Assembly: GCA_022829145.1 (NCBI GenBank)
Contig: CM040743.1
Span: forward strand, 3,777,146 to 3,841,145
Reading direction: 5' to 3'
DNA length: 64,000 nt
Origin: Albula goreensis
Taxonomy: Eukaryota; Chordata; Actinopteri; Albuliformes; Albulidae
In this document: piece by piece, positions 11,701 to 21,200 of the stretch
Position numbering within the stretch: the first letter of the stretch is position 1
How the letters are laid out: every line of letters starts with the position of its first letter
Translations under genes and position numbers: made by a program
Notes under the pieces: generated by a model
The model's database searches: none
Told to the model about the DNA's origin: nothing
Seen by the model: the letters and a program-made list of their open reading frames with translations, nothing else

Positions 11701-14700
11701 TATTTATTTGCCAACAGACCTTCAAGCAGGAGCACAGTGAAGAATACAAATTAGCGAGTAATTAAGCGCATATCACATGAAGTCAAACCATAAATGCGCA
11801 GCTGTTCTGCAGGTAAGACAGTGATATGGACTCACTCATTCCTCCTAAACAGTGACTCCAGATTAAACGCACGCGGCAGATGCTTTGTGAGCAAAAACTG
11901 GTGAGTTCGGCCGATGCAGCTCTACAAAGAGTACACCGATGTGTGTGATTTCTGTGAGAGATGCATGTGGCGTGTGTCAGATAGAGCTCACTCTGTAATG
12001 TCACAGTGTGCTTCAGATTGTTTTTCCATTTTTTTAAATTAAGATATATATACTTACACTATGTATATTCACCTTGTTGTGTGAGTATGGTATTATATTT
12101 ACCCTGCTGCGCGAGTATGGTAGTATATTTACCCTGCTGTGTGAGTATAGCAGTATATTCACCCTGCTGTGCGAGTATGGTATTATATTTACCCTTCTGC
12201 GCGAGTATGGTATTATATTTACCCTGCTGTGTGAGTATAGTAGTATATTCACCTTGTTGTGTGAGTATGGTATTATATTTACCCTGCTGTGCGAGTATGG
12301 TAGTATATTTACCCTGCTGTGTGAGTATGGTAGTATATTTACCCTGCTGTGTGAGTATAGTAGTATATGTACCCTGCTGTGTGAGTATAGTAATATATTT
12401 ACCCTTCTGCGTGAGTATGGTAGTATATTTACCCTGCTGCGCCAGCTCCTGGCCCCAGACTTTGCGCTCGGTTCTCAGGCCCTGGATGATGGACTCCTGG
12501 GCAGTGAGCTGGGACAGCAGCTTGCTCTTGTCCTGCCTCAGCAGCTCCACCTGCACGCTCCGCCGCTTGTCCTCCTCCACCCCCGCCTCCAGCGACCGCA
12601 CACGAGCCTAGAGCGCAGAGACAAGCGCTAAAACACCACCCCCGAAAAACTGAGAAGCCATAAGCAGCCTATACACTGAAATACCCACCAACAAAACTGA
12701 AATACCACAATCAGCCCCCATACTGAAATACCACCCCACCCCCACAACTGAAATACCACAATCAGCCCCCATACTGAAATACCACCCCACCCCCACAACT
12801 GAAATGCCAAACCCACATTCTGTTATCTCCGATCCCCAGCCTGCCCACCCCGCTCCAAGGGTTTTGCTTTAATTCCCTTTCACTTCAGAAAATAATAAGT
12901 AGAAAAAGGATTAAAATGCACTGCATTATTTATGTCAATCAGGAACTTTTCACTTCGCAGGCTAAATTTCAGTTCACTTCCTGACGCGGCTGAGCTGAAG
13001 CAGAGCCGAGCTCTAGGCTCCGCCGCCCCGCTGACCTTGAGCTCCGTGACGGCCTCCTTCTTGGCCTTGATGAGCTCGGCGATGCGGCTCTTCTGCTCCT
13101 TCACCATGGCGGTCAGGTCCTGCACCAGCGCGCCCGACTGCCTCTCCTTCTGCTGGGCCTTTGCCAGCGCGGCCTTGAGCTCCGCCAGCTCCGCGCTCAC
13201 CCGGTCAAAGCCCTCTCTCACCTGCGGCGGCCAAAAAGCCACTCGGCAATCAATGCACCCTCAAAAGCATCAAATACACCTCATTACAGGCATTCAGCAG
13301 GAGCTATTATCCACAGAGAATGACACAATTTTACTTATTTTTTTTTACCCTGCCTGATCAGGGGTAAAACTGTCCTTTAACACACACCACAGCCAACAGA
13401 ATTCCCTGTTGACCAGGGCTGTAAAAGCCCAGTTATGGAGGGTCGCAGTGTGCGCACATCGGGTTTCTTATGATCGGCGGATTTAGCCTGTATAAACATG
13501 GTGTGCTCACTATGGAGTCTATCAGTGACTTTTTAATTACTTCAGTGATTAAAAACCAGCAGAAACCTGAAGGGTATCTACTCATTAAATATCTTAGTGT
13601 AGAAGTGTTGATCTAGGATCAGTTTTGACTTTGGTTCATAATAGATTAGGAGAGGATATGTACAGGGGAAACATGATCGTGGACCAGCACTCCTACTCTG
13701 GGATGATTTTTGAATATGGGTGCAGGTTTTGCCAATACCTCAGCGAATCGGGTGGCTTCTATCGTAAGTGCGAGGCGGAACTCATCCTCCAGATCGGCGT
13801 ACTGTTTCTGGGTGGCGGCCATCTTCTCCTGGAGCTCCGCCCGCTGCTGGGCGTGCCTCTCCTCCACAGCCGCCACCTCCCGCCCCAGCGCCTCCCGAAA
13901 CTCCGCCCCCTGGGACCAGCCGCGATTCCAGCTCCTTCCTGTCAGACAGCAGGGGGCAGCAGAGAGCAGTGGTCATGGCCCCTGACTGCTTTTTTGCCTT
14001 CTGAACTACACTGTTACGTTAATTATATTATATTATTATGGAACTGCTGCAATATCCATTACCTTGCTCCCACACACATTCTGACTTAACTAGATCCCTG
14101 TGTGCCTGTCTAGCGCCAAACAAATCTGTATCAATGTCCTCTTTGTACATACAAGTGGGGGCATTACCAAGTTTGGTTAATACCTATTTACATTTATGGT
14201 GCAGCAGCTATCTAGTAACAAACTGTGTTCTCTCTATGGTGCCCATGGAACTCCCTGTCAAGTCTGATATACCTGTGCTCACTCTGGGACTTCCTTATCT
14301 ATTCTGATAAAGACCTGCACTGGCTCTGTGGTATGTTCAGACCTCATTACCTACTGTATTACAGAGGTGGGTATCCACGGAAACGGGGCATGACACACCT
14401 GTGCACCTGCTCCCTGGAGACCAGCAGCTCCTGCAGCTGCTGCAGCTTGTCCTTGTGTTGCCGTGCCGACGCCCTGTGGATCTCCACCTCCCTCTTCAGC
14501 GCGGCGGCCCTGTTCTCCAGCTCCTGAGTCTTCCTCATCTGAGAAACCCAAAGTGAGCTTGCATTATATCGGATTTCCCTTCCATCACTATGCCTGAAGT
14601 TCCCACAGCTGTGACCGTGCTTAATACTGAAATGAATAAATGAAATACAACAGGGGTGCGTAGATCCAGTCATTGAGGACAGGTATATATACTGGTTTTC

Positions 14701-15194
14701 TTGGATCAGTTTCAGTAGTAGCTAAACCTTGGACTTTGGCCAATCAATAACTTAAGTGCCTAATCTACTGATATGCATTAAAAAACAGCATGAAGATTTG
14801 GATTTGTGTATCCCTGAAGTACAATCAGCAATTAATCATTCAATTTTTTTATTCAAAAAAAAAAACAAAAAAAAACAACAATGTAGTTTAAAGGCCAGGA
14901 GATATGGATCTGCCATTCTCAGTATGTAATTTGTCCCAGCTGATATGCCGCAGGACCCCTGGGTAGCTCCGTACCTCCTCTGCTTGCTCTCGGGCCCTCT
15001 CTGTCTCTCCTCGAGACAGACGGTCCTCTAGGCTGCGCAGCGCCCTCTGCTGTTGGTCCTCCTGGCTGCGGGCCTGTGACAGCTCCTCCCGGGCAGTTTG
15101 CTCCTTCTCCTGCAGCTCTGCCCGCTCTGTGCGTTCCTTAAGCAGGAGCTGCTTCAGCCTGCAGCACCATAAACACACATACATAAACACATAA

Positions 15195-15230
<36 letters not shown>

Positions 15231-18200
15231 ACGCACGCACGCACGCACACAAATATACACACAAACACACACAGGTGTTTCAGCCTCAGCACCAAACTCA
15301 TACATATACCCATTCACTCGCATACAGCGGCCCCCAGTCTGTATAACCACAAACACACACAAAAATACACAAACACTCTGCACACACACACAGCTGCTTT
15401 AGCCTAAGTACACACATTTACATACACATACTTCTTTTTCAGACTTTCTCAACAGCCTCTCTTTGGTGAATCTCTCTGAATATGGTGCTTCAGATTTGGG
15501 AGGAAAATTAAGAGCGAAACATTAAGGTCTTTACAGAAATATTGCCACAGATTGTAAAGCCACAGGCTGCCCGGGTGTTCCTCCAGACCTGTAGCTGAAG
15601 TTTTGGGAGAAACTCGCTCCCTTTCAACTTTGTGCAGCTATTGCTAAAGGGGATTTCAGCAGGAAGCTCAAGTCTGCTCAGATCGTAACTGTTTAAGAAA
15701 GCAAAAGACCCCATAATTCGCTCTGACCATCATCCTCCATTTTAATCACTCCAAAGCTTCATGGAGTGGTATTACAGAACTGATTCGATAAACATGAACG
15801 CTGTGGACATCAGCAGCGATCACATCGGTTTCATGAAATCCCTTTTAGCCTTTTTGATAAAATCTGCAGTCTTTTCTAAATGTTTTTAAACATCCGTCAC
15901 GTGTTCTACTCTCTCTCTAGATTTTGTTGTTTTTCCACCTTTTACCGTCGCACGGGGAAAAGGTCACCCCGCTCTGATGTGAAGGAGTGAGGGAGGGGGG
16001 ATTAGTGCGGGGTGGCTGGCTCCAGACAGACGCCGGTCTGCGCCGTGCTTTATCGCGATGAGCTTCTATCTCCACAGAAAAGGGTGTGAAAATGAGACCA
16101 GGGCCCTGCTCTCGGCAGTCATTATATCTTTCTGGAGACTTCATAGACTTTTTTGTCCGCCTGGGCTTGAAATCGGGAAAAATATCAAATACTTCCCCTT
16201 ACAATAATGAACACGGTATTAAGTATTACACCTACTGATTTTTTGAGCAGTCGGCTATTTCTATTGTGATGGTGTGATTTCACCACAAATGAACACTGTG
16301 TGAGAGTGAAAATTCATACAAGTGTTCAAGTGCAATTACAGTAGTAATTAGTCAGTAATTATCACCATTCATAATTTAACGCTGTTATAAGAGTGACTCC
16401 TTGCACAGTAATTATTGCTTTAAGAGCGACTTCTCTCACCAGTCAGTAATTAACAACGTAAAAATGACTGCTCACACTGGTCAGTAATTAACACTAAAAG
16501 AGAGTGACTGCTCACATTGGTCAGTAATTAACACTAAAAGAGAGTGACTGCTCACATTGGTCAGTAATTAACACTGAGAGAGTGACCACTCTCACCGGTC
16601 AGTGGTGTGGAGGGCCAAACTCTGGAGGTCCTTCTCTTCGCTGGCCTGTGTCTGCAGGATCTTAAGCTGCTCGGTCAGCTTCTTCACGGCTTGCTCCGCC
16701 TTCCAGCGCCTCTCCCTCTCCTGGTCCCGCTCCTCCAGAATGGCCTGTGAGATCCAAAGGCATTATGGGATAGTGGACCCTTCCAAATCAACACCATGGA
16801 CAGGACATAGCTACTGCCCAATCAGGCAGGTCCGCAAGCCTCAGTGAACATTCCAGTAACCAAGGCACTGGTTCCCAGGCAACAGGCACGACTGATATGT
16901 GAAGAGAAGCAAGGAGCCTGAGAGCACAAAACTAGATGGAATTTTCTGGTATGGCACAATTCTCAAAATGTCAGTCAGCCTACCCTGTATGTATTCTCTT
17001 CAGTCGGGGAGATGGTCTTGACGCCTGCGGCTCTTGGGGTGATCTTTGTGCCCTTCCTGGCAGAGACTCCCGCCTCCACATGCTGAACTGGCCCTCGCGA
17101 AACAGCCTTCCCCCGTGGGCTTGCCGCAGGCTTGGCTGGTTCCGTAGTGGTGGTTGTCTCTTGATCACTGTGCCAACACAGGAGAGTGAGTCAGTTGAGT
17201 GCTGAGTGAGTGAATATGTAAATATGATACATAAAAGTAATACATAAATCAGATGTAGTGAGTGAGTTAGCAAGGTGAGCGAGTAAAGGATGTGTTGCTG
17301 AGTAAGTGAGCTGTTGACACGTGAGTGAGTTAAGGAGTTAGTAAGTGAATGAGTTGGTGAGTGAGAGTTAGTGAGTTTGAGGACTGTTTGTCAGTAAGTG
17401 TAAGAGAGTGTGTATGTGTGTGTGGGTGTGAGTGAGAGAGAGTGTGTGTGAGTAAGAGATTGAGCAGCGTGAGTGAATGAGTGAGTTGATCCATTGAGAA
17501 AAGAAGTTGGAGAAGTATTACTCAAGTCATATTAAACTACACAGCAGTTCGGCAACCAACTTTTGCAATTAGGAACCCCTCTCCCTCTGATAGTACACAC
17601 TGATGCACTGCTTCTCTCAGGGAGAGATCTGTCACTAATTCACAGCCGAGGCAGTCTCCCAGCCAGCCTGCAGACAGTAACGAGGCTGAGAGAGAGTCTG
17701 TCAGCACCCTGCGGACAGAGCGGCCCGATCGATCAGCCCGGTTCAGTCTGCCCTGGAGTCTCTGGCAGAACAGAGATCAATGGAACGATGCTTTCTTTTA
17801 CATAAAGCCTTACTTTGATCACGCAAGCTTGCTGTAAGCTCCACTGCTCTTTCAGCTGGCCAGATTTATTTATTATTTTAATCATGTTTGTATTTTTGTG
17901 TCTTGACAGAAGTTAATTTAAATGACCGATTTCAAAGTCTCCGATAATAACAGCAGGGAGAGCAGCCATTGTAATTGCAGAATTTAACACAAATTCCCCT
18001 GATAATCCAGTGCTGCCATAGCCATTTATCACAGGATAGATGTGGCAAACATATTCAATAACAGAGATGAAGAATGCATTACTCAAAAAATTATAAAGGC
18101 CTTCTATGAGTGCCACAGCAATTCTGCAGCAGCTTGTGAGCGTGTTGAGCGAGTGAATTGAGTGGGTGAGTGAGGGAGTGAGTTGAGTAAAAAGACACTG

Positions 18201-21200
18201 CAGTCTGTTTGGGTGACTCCTGAATCCACGGGCGCACCTTTCTGATCTCCTGGCTTTGGAGTCCTTGACGGGTCGTCTCCGTGTGGTTTCCGTGACGACC
18301 CTGCGCGCGGGCAGCCTGGACCTCCGGCCGCTGCGCCGGTTCTCCTTCCCGCTGTCCACCTCGCTCTCCGAGGTGTGGTCGATGTCCCGCTTGGCCTTCC
18401 GCATCGGGGTGGTGGTGGTGGTGGAGCTAGAGCTGCTGGGAGCCTGGGGGTGGAGTTTAGCCACGGCTCAATCATAACAACTCATAACATTTTCTTTCAG
18501 GAAGGGAAAAAGAAAAGTTTTAGTTTTATAAACACAAATGGCACTGTATTGAACATCCAGTTCCAGACTGTGTTACTATGGCTACCGACAGGTGAGACAT
18601 TGATTTTGTTTTTGAATGTCACCCGCACAACTTCTGGTTTCAAGAACAAATACAACCCGGCGCTCCCGCAAAATGGAATAAAACACATCTTGTGTGTTAT
18701 AGACCTATAAGTTTTAAATAACTACATTTCATAACCATGAGTTCTGGCCAACTATGGTGGCATGACCATGTCCAACTTCAGAGATGCCCATGGCCTACCT
18801 GCGTGACAGGAGCTCTGACAGAGACTGTAGATTGTCTGTAGTGGGGGGTAGCCCATGGCCTACCTGCGTGAAGAGCTGGGACACCTGCTGCTCCAGCTTC
18901 TTGATCCGCAGCTCGTTCTGCAGGTCACCCGCCCCCTGAGCCCCACCCGATTGGCTGGCGCCCGTCCCTACTGCTGGGGCCACGCCCCCAGGGGTCACCC
19001 GCTGTCGAAACTGGGCCAGCACCTCGTTGATTCGTGGGGTGGGGAGAGGGGCGTCCATGTTTGGCTGGAGGAGAGAGGAGCAGGTATGATGTCATACTCA
19101 GAGTGCAAGAACTCATCCTGGCCTACGTTTCACACACTCTGGGAAATTAACATTTGAGACCTCCAAGGACAACAGTGTAACTTGTGGGTGTCCAATTCCA
19201 CTTTAAAACTTTATTTTTATTTCATCTTAAGCCTAGCACTAAAACACTTTATTAAACTAAAGAACCAACAACAGTGTCCAATCAAGACCTGAAGTCAGTG
19301 CAACAGATATTTCAGGGCTAGCCACAATAAACACCTGTGCCCACGCTGGCTCTTCATTCAGACCCCTGGTAAAAACACATTTACTGAAAAGATTTCACCT
19401 CTGTACTTCACAGTGATGTGGAGCGTGTACAATCCTTTTCAAGTTTTCTCATTATTTTAAGTTGTTGTTTTACATCGTACCAACATATAAATTAGGAGGT
19501 TTTAATTACATAACTGTTCATGGGAACCCAAGGACCAAAAAACAGTGCACACACACAAACACAGACAGACAGACAGACAGACAGACACACACACACAGAG
19601 CTATTAATACAGACATAACAGCACTAATGTAGCACAGCCGGACGCGCTGAGAGGCTGGACGAGCATTTGCAGACTCCTTCCATTAGTGAGGAGAGCACAG
19701 CCTGCGCCTCTGATATTAGCAGGGGAAAAGTGTGCCCATTTTCTGCCCGGCTGCATGTCTAAATGGGACCTGGATCACCCCGGATCATTTATGCATCTTT
19801 AATGGTGAGAAACCTCAGCACTGGAGGTACCAAACATGTAGCATCCCCTTTTAACCCCATGTAAAAAAAAAAAAAAAAAAAAAACACTCAGCATAACTCT
19901 GGGTTAAAGCCATTTCACAGCAGGCTATTAAAATGGGAAAATTAGATTTGTTGCTAGGTTTATGACTCTGCACTTAAAAGCAGAGGATTTTGTGAAGTGA
20001 GTCTGCACTTGGAAAGAGGGATGTTTAGCTTACTCATTCAGAGAAACCCAAATTTAGCCAAAACTGGCTGGAAAAAAAAAAAAATCAGTAAAGCCTGAAA
20101 AAACTTTAGTACAGATTTTGTGATGAATCTGAAGAAGTTGCCACAACACCCTCCACTGAATGAGGAAGAGATGATAATTTCATGATTAATTTACATTTAC
20201 ATTCTGGCATTTATTTATTTATCTAGAGCTACTGACGCAGCTTGCAGCTGGATTATTGCTGAAGCAACTTAGGTTAAGTGCCAACCTCCAGCATATAACT
20301 GCGGTGCAAAGTGAACCCCACCTGTGAAATAGGACCTGAGTTACAAACTCACTCCCTTAACTGTTTCCCCTTTTAATTGTGTGCTGTATAACGGTTTGGG
20401 AATATGGCTTGTAAGTTGGGGGTTGCAGGCTTAATTCCCTCATTGGGCACTGCAAATATACACCTGAGGAAATGACTTTACCTCAACTGCCCAGTAAACG
20501 TCCAGCATTATATATCGAAAGTGTGTAAGAAATGAAAATGTTGAGGGCCCCACCTTCTCGGCGCTTACACTGGTGTCGGAGGACAGCAAGAACTCCACAA
20601 AGTCGTCTAGGCCAGGGACGTCCAGGGGCTGTCGTCCATGAGTGGGACAGGGTTCCCCAGCTGGTCCATTCCGTCCAGGGCAGACAGCTGGGGCAAGGAC
20701 TGCAGAACCATCTCCCTGTAACCTCCAGAGCCACAGACATGTAAACATGAAGGCTGTGCAAGGATGTCATTCTTCTAAATTAATCCAGGAAAACAGATTT
20801 TTTTTTCCCCACATTGTGCATGTCTCAGCCAGAGTGTACAGCTCCAGCCAGAGTGTTCAGCTCCAGTCCAGAGTGTTCTGGGATTTAAGGGGCCTTCAGG
20901 TGACTCATGGAGTAAAATCACATGTTCAAGGTGGTTCTGTGGCTCACAAAACTGAGTGTTCATGTCCCAGCTGCACCATCACCAAAATCATCTTCGACTG
21001 TGATTGGCTAGAAAATTCTAGGTCCCAAAAAGTGGACGGGTGAGTCAGTCTTAACTGCATTGGTGTCAGATTAAATCATGGGAGAAATTACCTACCTGGG
21101 GTTGCACATACTGGATTGCTGTTGCCATCCATGCTGAGAGTAACATCACTCAGATTCCTCAACCCCAACATGCACTGGAGCAGCTGGTTTATGCTGCTTA

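Noticed and set aside
12006..12631. Long plus-strand frames opposite lrrcc1 exon 14
   Set aside because: Antisense shadows of the exon and of the 30-bp array (repeated YLPCCVSMVV-type peptide).
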